Notes: generated from the sequence alone by a model not told the origin. Positions 27,759 to 36,885 are shown, numbered from the stretch's first letter. The stretch: DNA of 64,000 nucleotides from Sulfitobacter sp. LCG007 (GCF_040801785.1 NZ_CP161805.1:3782001-3846000), one strand, 5' to 3'. Translations and numbers: made by a program.

Positions 27759-29561
27759 ATGTCGGAGACACCCTTCCCCTCCTGGCCCGAAGTCGCGGCC
27801 GATCTCATCGCAACGGCCACGGGCAGACGCCCGGCGGACATGGTGATCAGGGGCGGCGTCTGGGTAAATGTCCACAGCCGCGAGATCCTGCCGGGCTACG
27901 ACATCGCCATCCGCAAGGGCCGCATCGCCTGCGTGGTGCCCGACGCCGGATATTGCACGGGACCGGAGACGACGATCGTCGAGGCGCAGGGGCGCTACAT
28001 GATCCCCGGTCTCTGCGACGGGCATATGCATATCGAGAGCGGCATGCTGACCCCGGCGGAATTTGCCCGCGCCGTGATCCCGCACGGCACCACGTCGATG
28101 TTCACCGACCCGCATGAGATCGCCAACGTTCTGGGGCTCGAAGGCGTGCGCATGATGCATGACGAGGCGCTGATGCAGCCGGTCAACATCTTCACCCAGA
28201 TGCCTTCCTGCGCGCCCTCCGCGCCGGGGATGGAGACCACGGGTTTCGAGATCACGCCCGAGGATGTGGCCGAAGCGATGACATGGCCCGGTATCATCGG
28301 ACTGGGCGAGATGATGAATTTTCCCGGCGTCTCGAACGCCGATCCCAAGATGCTGGCCGAGATCGCGGCGACGCAACGCGCCGGCCGGACGGTGGGCGGT
28401 CACTACGCCTCGCCCGATCTCGGTCCGGCCTTCGCCGGGTATCTGGCGGGCGGGCCGGCGGACGATCACGAGGGCACCTGCGAGGCCGATGCCATCGCGC
28501 GCGTGCGCGGCGGCATGCGTTCGATGATGCGGCTGGGCTCGGCCTGGTACGATGTGGAAAGCCAGATCACCGCGATCACCGAGAAGGGCCTCGATCCGCG
28601 CAACTTCATCCTGTGCACCGACGACTGCCATTCCGGAACCCTGGTGAACGACGGTCACATGAACCGGGTGCTGCGCCACGCCATCGACTGCGGCTGCGAT
28701 CCGCTGGTGGCCCTGCAGATGGCCACGATCAACACCGCCACGCATTTCGGGCTCGAGCGCGAGATCGGCTCGATCGCCCCCGGTCGCCGCGCCGACGTGA
28801 TCCTGACCTCGGATCTCGCGACGCTGCCGATCGAAACCGTGATCGCCCGGGGCAGGGTCGTGGCCGAGGACGGCATTTGCCTGGTCGATTGCCCGCATTA
28901 CGACTGGCCCGAGCATGCCCGCGCCACCGTTCGCATGGGCAAGAAGCTGGTGGCGGATGATTTTGCGATACCGGCGCCTGAGGGTGCGAATGCGGTCGCC
29001 GCGAACGTCATCGGCGTGGTCGAGAACCAGGCCCCGACCAGGGCGCTGAAATTCGAGCTGCCCGTCACCGAGGGCCGCGTGCAGGGCACCGCCGAGGTCT
29101 GCCAGATCGCGCTGGTCGAACGCCACCGCGCCACCGGTGGCGTGGTCAACGCCTTCGTGTCGGGCTTTGGCTATGAGGGGCGCATGGCCATGGCGTCCAC
29201 CGTGGCCCATGACAGCCACCACATGATTGTCGTCGGCACCGATGCAGACCAGATGGCGCTTGCCGCGAACCGGCTGGGCGAGGCTGGCGGGGGCATCACG
29301 ATCTTCCGCGATGGCGAGGAACTGGCGCTGGTCGACCTGCCCATCGCCGGGCTCATGTCCGACGCGCCCGCGTCCGAGGTGGCCGCGAAGGCCGATCGCA
29401 TGATGGAAGCGATGCGCGCCTGCGGCTGCAAGCTCAACAACGCCTACATGCAGCACTCGCTGCTTGCCCTGGTGGTCATTCCCGAGCTGCGCATCTCGGA
29501 CCTCGGTCTCGTCGACGTGCGGACATTCGAATTCATTCCCGTGACAGAGCCGCTTGCATGA
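27759..29561 (+). CDS. ade: Adenine deaminase (Ade type)
   Basis: A 600-residue amidohydrolase that deaminates adenine to hypoxanthine. Metal-site motifs: CDGHMHIESGMLTP, HGTTSMFTDPHEIANV, GEMMNFPGV, GGHYASP and CTDDCHSG. The C-terminal adenine-deaminase domain has SHHMIVVGT and LNNAYMQHSLLAL. ATG 27759 has AAGGG in front and is preferred to ATG 27744. The next gene, AMP nucleosidase, overlaps by ATGA, so AMP is converted to adenine and then hypoxanthine by products of one operon. Confidence 0.93.
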   Translation: MSETPFPSWPEVAADLIATATGRRPADMVIRGGVWVNVHSREILPGYDIAIRKGRIACVVPDAGYCTGPETTIVEAQGRYMIPGLCDGHMHIESGMLTPAEFARAVIPHGTTSMFTDPHEIANVLGLEGVRMMHDEALMQPVNIFTQMPSCAPSAPGMETTGFEITPEDVAEAMTWPGIIGLGEMMNFPGVSNADPKMLAEIAATQRAGRTVGGHYASPDLGPAFAGYLAGGPADDHEGTCEADAIARVRGGMRSMMRLGSAWYDVESQITAITEKGLDPRNFILCTDDCHSGTLVNDGHMNRVLRHAIDCGCDPLVALQMATINTATHFGLEREIGSIAPGRRADVILTSDLATLPIETVIARGRVVAEDGICLVDCPHYDWPEHARATVRMGKKLVADDFAIPAPEGANAVAANVIGVVENQAPTRALKFELPVTEGRVQGTAEVCQIALVERHRATGGVVNAFVSGFGYEGRMAMASTVAHDSHHMIVVGTDADQMALAANRLGEAGGGITIFRDGEELALVDLPIAGLMSDAPASEVAAKADRMMEAMRACGCKLNNAYMQHSLLALVVIPELRISDLGLVDVRTFEFIPVTEPLA

Positions 29562-31021
29562 CCATGATCCACTCGCCCGAGGTGCCCGAAGCGGAAAGCT
29601 TCGACAACGCAGATGCCGCCGTCGCGCGCCTGATCGAGCTCTACAAGGGCGCGACCAGCTTTCTCGGCGCGCGTTTCGTGCAGGCCATGACCGACGGCGC
29701 GCCCGAAGGCCGTGTCCGCGCCTTCTACCCCGAGATCCGCTTCCGCACCGCGACCTTCTCGCGCGTCGACACGCGGCTGTCCTTCGGACATGTTTCGGCG
29801 CCTGGCGTCTATGCGGCGACGATCACGCGGCCCGACCTCTTCGCCAACTACCTTCGCCAGCAGATCGGCCTCTTGATCGAGAACCACGGCCAGCCGGTCA
29901 TCGTCGGCGCATCGGACACGCCGATGCCCGTTCACTTCGCCGTCTCCGGCAACGACGCCATCACGATCCCGCAGGAGGGTGTGGCGGATTTCACCCTGCG
30001 CGATGTCTTCGACGTTCCGGACCTGTCCACCACGAGCGACGACATCGTCAACGGCACCTATGAATCGCCGGACGGGGTCGGCGCTCTGGCACCGTTCACC
30101 GCCCAGCGGGTCGATTACTCGCTCGCGCGGCTGTCGCACTACACCGCGACGGATCCCGCGCATTTCCAGAATTTCGTGCTGTTCACCAACTATCAGTTCT
30201 ACGTCTCCGAGTTCGAGGCCTACGCCCGCGAGATGCTCGACGATCCCGAGTCGGGCTACACGGCGTTCGTGTCGACCGAGAACGCGACCATCACGCGCGG
30301 CGACGAGACCCTTGCCGAGGCGTCGCGCATCCCGCAGATGCCGGCCTATCACCTCAAGCGCAAGGACGGCTCGGGCATCACGCTGGTCAACATCGGCGTC
30401 GGACCTTCCAACGCCAAGACCGCGACCGACCACATCGCGGTGCTGCGCCCGCATGCCTGGCTGATGGTCGGCCATTGCGCCGGACTGCGCAACTCGCAGG
30501 CTTTGGGCGATTTCGTTCTGGCCCATGCCTACCTGCGCGAGGACAAGGTGCTCGACGACGATCTGCCGCTCTGGGTGCCGATCCCGGCACTCGCCGAGAT
30601 CCAGATCGCCCTCGAACAGGCGGTTGCCCAGATCACCGCTCTGGAAGGGTACGAGCTGAAGCGGATCATGCGCACCGGAACCGTCGCGTCGCTGGACAAC
30701 CGCAATTGGGAACTGCGCGACAACCGCGGCCCGGTCCAGCGTCTCAGCCAATCCCGCGCCGTGGCCCTTGACATGGAAAGCGCCACCATCGCCGCGAACG
30801 GCTTTCGGTTTCGCGTTCCCTACGGCACATTGCTGTGCGTGTCCGACAAGCCTCTTCATGGCGAGCTGAAGCTGCCTGGCATGGCCACAGACTTCTACCG
30901 AACGCAGGTTTCGCGCCATCTGATGATCGGAATCCGCGCCATGGAGCACTTGCGCGCCATGCCGCTCGAGCGTATCCACAGCCGCAAATTGCGATCCTTC
31001 GACGAAACGGCGTTTCTCTGA
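29558..31021 (+). CDS. amn: AMP nucleosidase
   Basis: A 487-residue protein of the AMP nucleosidase family, which hydrolyses AMP to adenine and ribose 5-phosphate. The N-terminal regulatory domain (about 1-180) has FRTATFSRVDTRLSFGHV; the C-terminal nucleoside-phosphorylase-like domain shows LVNIGVGPSNAKTATDH, VGHCAGLRNSQ and VALDMESATIAANGFRFRVPYGTLLCVSDKPLHGE with the catalytic-region Met-Glu. It overlaps ade by 4 nt and is followed by a terminator-like hairpin. Confidence 0.93.
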   Translation: MTMIHSPEVPEAESFDNADAAVARLIELYKGATSFLGARFVQAMTDGAPEGRVRAFYPEIRFRTATFSRVDTRLSFGHVSAPGVYAATITRPDLFANYLRQQIGLLIENHGQPVIVGASDTPMPVHFAVSGNDAITIPQEGVADFTLRDVFDVPDLSTTSDDIVNGTYESPDGVGALAPFTAQRVDYSLARLSHYTATDPAHFQNFVLFTNYQFYVSEFEAYAREMLDDPESGYTAFVSTENATITRGDETLAEASRIPQMPAYHLKRKDGSGITLVNIGVGPSNAKTATDHIAVLRPHAWLMVGHCAGLRNSQALGDFVLAHAYLREDKVLDDDLPLWVPIPALAEIQIALEQAVAQITALEGYELKRIMRTGTVASLDNRNWELRDNRGPVQRLSQSRAVALDMESATIAANGFRFRVPYGTLLCVSDKPLHGELKLPGMATDFYRTQVSRHLMIGIRAMEHLRAMPLERIHSRKLRSFDETAFL

Positions 31022-31036
31022 AGGGTTGACCGGACG

Positions 31037-31060
31037 AAACCCGCCGAAATAGGCGGTTTT
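31037..31060 (+). terminator. Terminator-like hairpin after amn
   Basis: CCGCC and GGCGG pair around GAAATA, followed by TTTT and, 11 nt on, a second T5 run. It is placed 20 nt after the amn stop, which fits an intrinsic terminator isolating HU. Confidence 0.65.
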
Positions 31061-31092
31061 GGCGTGTTTTTCCTTGCAAACGCACGCTATTC

Positions 31093-31110
31093 GTTGTGTT
31101 GATACACAAC
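31093..31110. promoter_or_regulatory. Perfect inverted repeat upstream of the HU gene
   Basis: GTTGTGTTGATACACAAC is a perfect 7-bp dyad with a 4-bp centre, 58 bp before the HU start. It overlaps a possible -35 TTGTGT with TAGATT 18 bp downstream, so a bound protein could block the promoter. The regulator is unknown. Confidence 0.5.
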
Positions 31111-31168
31111 ATCCGGGTAGATTGCGGCAATTGGCCCCAAACTGTCGGGCAGTCGAAGGAGAAATACA

Positions 31169-31456
31169 ATGGCGAAACCGATGACCAAGACCCAGCTTGT
31201 CGCAGCGCTGGCTGAAGAAATGGGATCAGACAAGAAGACCGCCGGCAGTGCGCTGGACGCTGTCTGCGCCCTGATCACCAAGGAAGTCGCCGAAGGCGGC
31301 GCTGTCACGCTCCCGGGCGTTGGCAAGATCTACTGCCGCGAGCGTCCGGAGCGGATGGTGCGCAACCCCGCGACCGGCGAGCAGTTCAAGAAGGAAGCCG
31401 ACAAGGTGGTGAAGATGACCATCGCGAAGGCACTCAAGGACAGCGTCAACGGCTGA
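31169..31456 (+). CDS. HU-family nucleoid-associated DNA-binding protein
   Basis: A 95-residue histone-like protein: the N-terminal helical dimerisation region (KTQLVAALAEEMGSDKKTAG), the beta-arm start VTLPGVGKIYCRER, then RNPATGEQFKKEADKVVKMTIAKALKD. HU/IHF proteins bend and compact DNA; the arm PATG corresponds to the usual intercalating Pro region (RNPxTG). GAAGGAGAAATACA precedes the ATG. Monocistronic, with a dyad upstream and a strong terminator downstream, consistent with abundant expression. Confidence 0.93.
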   Translation: MAKPMTKTQLVAALAEEMGSDKKTAGSALDAVCALITKEVAEGGAVTLPGVGKIYCRERPERMVRNPATGEQFKKEADKVVKMTIAKALKDSVNG

Positions 31457-31482
31457 TCCGGCCTCCGGCCCGGTCGGAACAG

Positions 31483-31512
31483 GAGCCGCCCTCGGGCGGC
31501 TCTATCGTTTTC
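31483..31512 (+). terminator. Intrinsic terminator of the HU gene
   Basis: GAGCCGCC-CTC-GGGCGGCTC forms an 8-9 bp GC-rich stem followed by TATCGTTTTC, 26 nt after the HU stop codon. Confidence 0.85.
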
Positions 31513-31536
31513 GGGCCCCTGATACACGAACCCGCG

Positions 31537-32103
31537 TCAGCTTTCGGGGAATCCGAGACTGCTTTCGGCGCGCTCCCAGGTCTCGTCCATTGGCCAGGCC
31601 TGGCTGAGTCCGGGGATGCCGAAATGGCCATAGCGCAGCGACAGCTGGCTTTCGGACTCATCCTCGCCCCGTCCCTTGATCGCCGCGAGATAGAGGGCCG
31701 AGGCAAGACCGGTCCGGTCCGCGCCCCCCTGGCAGTGGATCAGCACGGGTTTGGGCGCATCGCGCATGATCCGCAACAGTGCCGCGACCGTTTCGGCGTC
31801 GAGTTGCTTTCTGGCCGAGATGCCGAAATCCAGATGGGCGATGCCAAGCCGGTCGGCTACCCCGCGCTCGGCCTCGTACCAGTCCTTCCCGGAATTGTCG
31901 CCCCGAAGGTTCAGCACGCTGGCGATGCCGTATTCGCGTTTCCACCGTGCCAGATCACTCCCGTCCATCTGCGCGGCGCGGTAGAGTTCGCCCGGAACCA
32001 CTTCGTGAAAATTGACTGTAAGCTGCAGGTACGCCGCGTAGCCGGCCAGGGCCAGAAACGCGGCCAAGGCGCCCGCTGCGATGAACTTGATGGTGCTGTA
32101 CAC
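31537..32103 (-). CDS. Membrane-anchored tyrosine/dual-specificity phosphatase-like protein
   Basis: A 188-residue protein with an N-terminal hydrophobic segment (about residues 6-28) that is either a signal anchor or an uncleaved signal peptide, followed by a phosphatase domain with HCQGGADRTG (nucleophile Cys-124, Arg-130; CX5R) and the upstream NLRGDN. It should act on the periplasmic side, on phosphotyrosine or phosphoinositide-like substrates. Similar proteins occur near polysaccharide genes, but none adjoins it here. It is convergent with HU. Confidence 0.83.
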   Translation of the reverse strand: MYSTIKFIAAGALAAFLALAGYAAYLQLTVNFHEVVPGELYRAAQMDGSDLARWKREYGIASVLNLRGDNSGKDWYEAERGVADRLGIAHLDFGISARKQLDAETVAALLRIMRDAPKPVLIHCQGGADRTGLASALYLAAIKGRGEDESESQLSLRYGHFGIPGLSQAWPMDETWERAESSLGFPES

Positions 32104-32230
32104 GATTGGCGATCCCTTCTTCCGGGATCACCTAGGACGCAGGGGCCGCCCCGCGCGAGAGGTAAAGCGCGCCGAATTTGCGCGCTATAACCTAAGGTTT
32201 AGGTCTTGGGCCGAAAGGTGTAGGCCGGCG

Positions 32231-32824
32231 TCAGCCCAGTTCGTCGACCGACGCGATGATACGCCCGACGAGACCGTACTCCTTCGCCTCCGACCCTGTC
32301 AGCCAGAAGTCCCGCGCGGTGTCCGCGGCGATCCTTTCGCGCGTCTGACCCGTCGCCTCGGCGAAGATCTTGTGAAACCGCTCGCGCATGATGCCGATCT
32401 GCTCGGCCTGGATCATCATGTCGGTGGCCTGGCCGCCGATGCCACCACGGGGTTCATGCAGCAGGAAGCGGGTGTTGGGCAGACAGTAGCGGTTCCCGGG
32501 CGCGGCGCCGACGAAGATCAGCGCCCCCGCGCTTGCGACCCAGCCGGAGCCGATGCAGCGCACCCTGGGACGGATGAACTTTATGACGTCGTGAACCATG
32601 TCGCCGCTTTCGACATGGCCTCCGGGCGAGGAGATGAAGACGTTGATCGGATCTTCGCTCTCTTCCGCCAGCGCCAGAAGATGCGTGACCGCCCGCTGCG
32701 CGAGCTTGTCGTTTATCTCGCCGGTGACAAGAACGTTGCGGCTGCGGAAGAAAAGCGAATCGATCTGTCCGGGTTGCGCCTTGTCAGGCAGCGTGCCGCC
32801 GTCGTCGAGCATTCTGTCGGTCAT
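32231..32824 (-). CDS. ClpP-family serine protease paralogue
   Basis: A 197-residue ClpP-fold protein. The triad is readable: Ser in GWVASAGALIF, His in FLLHEPRGG, and Asp in ADTARDFWLTGSEA; EYGLVGRII is the usual C-terminal ClpP segment. The residues around Ser and His (ASAG and LHEP instead of ASMG and IHQP) differ from the housekeeping protease, and no ClpX gene follows, so this is probably a secondary ClpP. ATG 32836 is an alternative start. Substrates and ATPase partner are unknown. Confidence 0.85.
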   Translation of the reverse strand: MTDRMLDDGGTLPDKAQPGQIDSLFFRSRNVLVTGEINDKLAQRAVTHLLALAEESEDPINVFISSPGGHVESGDMVHDVIKFIRPRVRCIGSGWVASAGALIFVGAAPGNRYCLPNTRFLLHEPRGGIGGQATDMMIQAEQIGIMRERFHKIFAEATGQTRERIAADTARDFWLTGSEAKEYGLVGRIIASVDELG

Positions 32825-32895
32825 GATGGCCCCCATTGTCCGATATGCCGGGGACCATCCTAACCTTGCGCCCTGAACTGTCCATGGGGCGCGGT

Positions 32896-34539
32896 CTACT
32901 CCGCTGCGGTCGCCGCACCCTTGGCCGATCCGATACCGTTGCGGTCGAGGAAGGCGCCGATCTGGCGGCGGGCCACATCGGAGGGTGGCAGTTCGCCCCC
33001 GGCGTCCTTGAAGGTCATCCGCAGCACGGTCGCCGCCGTGGCGTCCCGGTCCTCCCTGTCGCGCCAGTCGGCGTCGAGATGGTCGGCGAGATGGATTTCG
33101 TCGACCTTCTGGCCGCCGCGGAAATGCCGGATCACGGGATGGATGAACGCGTCGGGCTTGTCACCGAAGACGTTGTGCGCGCGCTTGACGTGCATCGTAT
33201 CCCCGCCGAAATCGCCGTATTCCAGCGTGACGGTCAGATAATCGCGTTGCGTGATCTGCGGCGCTCCATGCGCCCATTCCAGTGGCACATCGACGAAGCT
33301 CCGCCCCGGCTGCTCGCCGTCGAGAAGGATCACATCGGCCAGGAAACCCGGTTGCAGGAACATGCCCGAGCCGGTGCTGATGCGGTCGATGATCCGGTCG
33401 ACAAGCCCGTCCAGATCCACGATCTCGCTGGGATATTCGCTGCCGCGCAGCCTGCTTTCGACGAATTCGACCAGGCATTTCACGTTATGGCGGAAACCGT
33501 GCACAAATCCCGACATCGTCTTGCGGTAGTCGCGGGACTGCATGATCGTGCCGGCGAAATAAAGCCCCTCCACCTTCTCGCATTCCCACTGGGGGGTCAT
33601 GCGCGGGAACTTGTCGTAATGGCAAAGCGCCGGGCGGATCTCTTCCGCGAAGATCGACCCGTCGAAGCGGAAGCCGGTGCAGGCGATGACGTGATCGTAG
33701 GTCAGGACGATCTCGTGATCCTCGGCAGCGCGCATCTTCGCGGTGACGGTATAGACCCCGTCATCGTATTCGATCTTCGTCGCCGCCGCATCGATCACCG
33801 CGTTCTGGGACTTCAGCTGGTATGTATCTAGGAAGTTGTTGTTCACCGCACGCAGATGGCCGACGAAATGGGTCTGCCAGGCGAAGCGGACGGGATTTGG
33901 GCTCATCACATGAATGGACGCCGCATGCTCGATCAGGTCGTCCGCCGTCTCGAAGGCCGAGTTGCCCTTGCCGAGTATCAGCACGCGCTTGCCATCGAAC
34001 CGCTCGGACGTGGCATCGAAGTCGAAATAGTTCTCGGCCAGCTCGAAACCCTCGATGCCGGGATCCCAGGCCTGCGAAACGCCGGTCGCCACGATCACGG
34101 TGCGGGCACGGAAGGTCCGGCCGTCGGCGCAGCGCAGCGCGAAGCAGTCGTCGGGCTTCGTGATCTCGACCACATCGCAATCGCACGCGATCCGGTCGGA
34201 CAGCATTTCCGCGAAGGTCTCGGCATAGGCGACGAAATCGTCGGCAGCCGGAAAGTACTTCTTGCTCCAGTCCTTGAAGAGAAGCCCCTCGTCGTTCAGC
34301 AGCGAGTTCCAGTCATAGCGCAGCCGCGTCTCAGGATTGCTGAGCCCGGTGTGGACCTTGTTGATTGAAATGAACTGCCGATGCCGTGGGAACCGTCGGA
34401 AAAAGTCGCAGACCTTCGGTCCGCGTTCCAAGATCCGGAAATCGAAACCCTTCTTTTTCAGGTAGTAGCCGGCCTGCAGCCCGGCTGGGCCCGACCCGAT
34501 GATGCAGACGTCGAGAATGTCCGGATTGATTTCAGTCAC
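32896..34539 (-). CDS. FAD-dependent oxidoreductase, FOXRED2-like
   Basis: A 547-residue flavoprotein. FAD-binding GSGPAGLQAGYYL is at the N-terminus, VLILGKGNSAFETAD is a second (NADPH-type) Rossmann motif near residue 190, and VIACTGFRFDGSIF is the typical ATG-like motif before the active site. The last 190 residues (from about 355) are not part of a standard flavin monooxygenase and carry several His/Asp-rich stretches. The layout resembles the eukaryotic FOXRED2/ERFAD group and its bacterial relatives. The reaction is unknown. It is divergent from a DMT exporter, with a 239-bp gap that holds nothing else recognised. Confidence 0.8.
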   Translation of the reverse strand: MTEINPDILDVCIIGSGPAGLQAGYYLKKKGFDFRILERGPKVCDFFRRFPRHRQFISINKVHTGLSNPETRLRYDWNSLLNDEGLLFKDWSKKYFPAADDFVAYAETFAEMLSDRIACDCDVVEITKPDDCFALRCADGRTFRARTVIVATGVSQAWDPGIEGFELAENYFDFDATSERFDGKRVLILGKGNSAFETADDLIEHAASIHVMSPNPVRFAWQTHFVGHLRAVNNNFLDTYQLKSQNAVIDAAATKIEYDDGVYTVTAKMRAAEDHEIVLTYDHVIACTGFRFDGSIFAEEIRPALCHYDKFPRMTPQWECEKVEGLYFAGTIMQSRDYRKTMSGFVHGFRHNVKCLVEFVESRLRGSEYPSEIVDLDGLVDRIIDRISTGSGMFLQPGFLADVILLDGEQPGRSFVDVPLEWAHGAPQITQRDYLTVTLEYGDFGGDTMHVKRAHNVFGDKPDAFIHPVIRHFRGGQKVDEIHLADHLDADWRDREDRDATAATVLRMTFKDAGGELPPSDVARRQIGAFLDRNGIGSAKGAATAAE

Positions 34540-34778
34540 TATCGAGTTCCCCGCTTGTCACTCACTGCCATGCGACGCCGGCACCCTCCGGTCGGCGCTT
34601 GCCCCGGGGCATCCTAATCAGGAATTCGCGTTTCCCGCAACAGGCGAGCTACCGCGCGGCACACGCGATCCGTGCCCGGTTTCAGAAGCATCGAGGCGTT
34701 GCGGAAAAATGTCGCGACCTTGCCCTTCGGGAGGTTTTGGGAAACTGTCCGCGCGAACAGCATACCGGAATTCTTGCA

Positions 34779-35666
34779 ATGGATATCAGGGCAATCCTGG
34801 CGGGGCTCGCCTTCGCGTTGATGTGGTCTTCGGCCTTCACCTCTGCGCGGATCATCGTGGCGGACGCGTCGCCGATGCTTGCCCTCACGCTGAGATATCT
34901 CATCTCCGGGCTGCTCGGAGTCGGCATCGCGCGGGCCATGGGCCAGTCATGGCATCTGACGCCCGCCCAATGGCGCGCCACGATCATCTTCGGCGTGCTT
35001 CAGAACGCGCTTTATCTCGGGCTGAACTTCGTCGCCATGCAGACGGTGCAGGCGTCGCTGGCCTCGATCATCGCCTCGACCATGCCGCTCTGCGTCGCTC
35101 TTGCGACCTGGCTCGTCCTCGGCGACAAGCTGCGGCCGCTCGGCATCGCCGGGCTCTGTGCCGGGGTCGTCGGGGTCGTGATCATCATGGGCGCGCGGCT
35201 CAGGGGTGGAGTCGATGTCTTCGGCGTGACCCTGTGCTTCATCGGGGTGATCGCCCTGACCGTCGCCACGCTCTCGGTGCGCGGCGCCACCTCGGGAGGC
35301 AACTTCCTGATGGTCGTCGGGCTTCAGATGCTGGTGGGCTGCGTGGCCTGCGGCATCGCCCTGCTGCTGTTCGAGACGCCCCGGATCGATCCCAGCCTCG
35401 AACTGGTTCTGGCCTTCGCCTATACCACACTGGTCCCGGGGCTTGCCGCCACCTTGGTCTGGTTCTGGCTGGTCAATCGCATCGGCGCCACGCGCGCCGC
35501 GACCTTCCACTTCCTCAACCCGTTTTTCGGCGTGGCCGTCGCCGCCGTCTTCCTGGGCGAGCCGCTCGGGTCACGCGACATCCTCGGTGTCGCGATCATC
35601 GCCCTCGGGATCCTTGCGGTGCAGCTTTCGCGCCAGCCTCTCACGCGCAAGGCGCCCGCCACCTGA
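34779..35666 (+). CDS. DMT-superfamily (EamA) transporter
   Basis: A 295-residue integral membrane protein with ten predicted helices arranged as two EamA repeats; the first repeat starts LAGLAFALMWSSAFTSARI and the second has PGLAATLVWFWLVNRIG with NPFFGVAVAAVFLGE. Such carriers export small metabolites or amino acids. ATG 34779 is chosen because it starts just before the first helix. Substrate unknown; convergent with the methyltransferase gene 4 bp away. Confidence 0.87.
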   Translation: MDIRAILAGLAFALMWSSAFTSARIIVADASPMLALTLRYLISGLLGVGIARAMGQSWHLTPAQWRATIIFGVLQNALYLGLNFVAMQTVQASLASIIASTMPLCVALATWLVLGDKLRPLGIAGLCAGVVGVVIIMGARLRGGVDVFGVTLCFIGVIALTVATLSVRGATSGGNFLMVVGLQMLVGCVACGIALLLFETPRIDPSLELVLAFAYTTLVPGLAATLVWFWLVNRIGATRAATFHFLNPFFGVAVAAVFLGEPLGSRDILGVAIIALGILAVQLSRQPLTRKAPAT

Positions 35667-35669
35667 GGT

Positions 35670-36296
35670 TCAGCGCTTGCGGAAGACGGCAAGGTGCCCC
35701 TGATCCTGACGGAGACCTTGCGAAGATGCGGGCCCGTAGATCGCCACCGTGATCAGGCGAAACGCCTCGATACACCTGGCGAGGGCATCGAACTTCGCCG
35801 CAAAGCCCCGGCTCTCGAAATGTTCGGCATTCACCGAAAGCACGAAGAGCGCGCCGCGTTGCGCCACGCGGAGCAATTCGTCCAGGGCCTCGGGCCCGAC
35901 ATGGCCGTGCGTGAAGGTCCCCGAGCTTACCACCGCGCCGTAGCTGGCGTCGGCCAGCGGCAGGTCGCGGGTGAGGTCGGCCTCGATACAGGCCCGATAG
36001 CGCCCCTTGCGCTTCGCCACGGCAAGCATGGCAGGGGAAATGTCGAGCGCGTCCATGACATGTGACCGCTCGGTCTGGATCGCGTCGGCAACGAGCCCGG
36101 TGCCTGCGCCGACGTCAAGCACCGCGCCTTCGCTTGGTTGGTCTAGAAAGATGCGGGCGACATGTTTCGGCAGCAGGTAATCCATCGAGGCTGCGAAATC
36201 GTCATCATAGCTCTGCGCCCAGTCGGCATAGAGTCTTCGGCTGTCATCGGGTGTCTTGAGCGCATAGGCCGATTCGAGACTGGGCTTGTCGGTCAT
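35670..36296 (-). CDS. Class I SAM-dependent methyltransferase
   Basis: A 208-residue methyltransferase. The SAM motif I is VLDVGAGTGLVADAI, followed by ALDISPAMLAVAKRKG (motif II region) and GAVVSSGTFTHGHVG. The N-terminus YADWAQSYDDDF is common in small-molecule methyltransferases of this type. No partner gene hints at the acceptor. It is convergent with the DMT exporter and 67 bp downstream of the glutathione peroxidase gene on the same strand. Confidence 0.85.
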   Translation of the reverse strand: MTDKPSLESAYALKTPDDSRRLYADWAQSYDDDFAASMDYLLPKHVARIFLDQPSEGAVLDVGAGTGLVADAIQTERSHVMDALDISPAMLAVAKRKGRYRACIEADLTRDLPLADASYGAVVSSGTFTHGHVGPEALDELLRVAQRGALFVLSVNAEHFESRGFAAKFDALARCIEAFRLITVAIYGPASSQGLRQDQGHLAVFRKR

Positions 36297-36363
36297 ATGG
36301 CCGCCTCCTGTGACCCCGGAACTGCGACGGTGTGCGGCTTTGCATCAGGATAAGGCGTCCCCG

Positions 36364-36885
36364 TCAGTCGAGCAGTGCCTCGACCGCCCCCACGATCTCG
36401 CGCGACATGGGTTTCGTGCCGGAGCCCCAGGTCCGCACCACGCGCCCATCCGGGGCGATCAGGATCTTGTTGAAGTTCCAGGACGGCACGAAGCCGACTT
36501 CCTCGCGCAGTTGCCGGTAGAACGGATGCGCCTTCGCCCCTCTGACATGGGTGATGTCGGTCATCGGCAGATCGATCCCGAAGGTGAGTTCGCAGAAGTC
36601 CTTGACTTCCCGCGCCGATCCCAGCTCCTGGCGGAAATCGTCCGAGGGCACGGCCAGCACCACCAGACCGCGATCGCGGTATCGGTCGTAAAGATCCTGC
36701 AGGCCCTGGTACTGGTAGGTATATCCGCATCGCGAGGCGGTGTTCACCACCAGCACCGGACGCCCGGCCCAGTCTCCCAGATCTATCGTGCCGCCATCGA
36801 TGGACGCGAAACGCTGCGCGGGCATCCCGGCGACGGCCATGCCGGCCGCGAACACCAGCAGCAGGACGGAAAGAAATCGCAGCAT
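36364..36885 (-). CDS. Exported glutathione-peroxidase-family protein
   Basis: A 173-residue protein with a signal peptide (about 1-20) and the GPx fold: VVNTASRCGYTYQYQGLQ with Cys-53 replacing the selenocysteine of mammalian enzymes, VPSDDF and WNFNKIL. As bacterial GPx proteins usually use thioredoxin-like reductants, the location outside the cytoplasm suggests a periplasmic peroxide scavenger. It faces msrB across 134 bp containing a perfect dyad, so the two may share control. Confidence 0.88.
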   Translation of the reverse strand: MLRFLSVLLLVFAAGMAVAGMPAQRFASIDGGTIDLGDWAGRPVLVVNTASRCGYTYQYQGLQDLYDRYRDRGLVVLAVPSDDFRQELGSAREVKDFCELTFGIDLPMTDITHVRGAKAHPFYRQLREEVGFVPSWNFNKILIAPDGRVVRTWGSGTKPMSREIVGAVEALLD

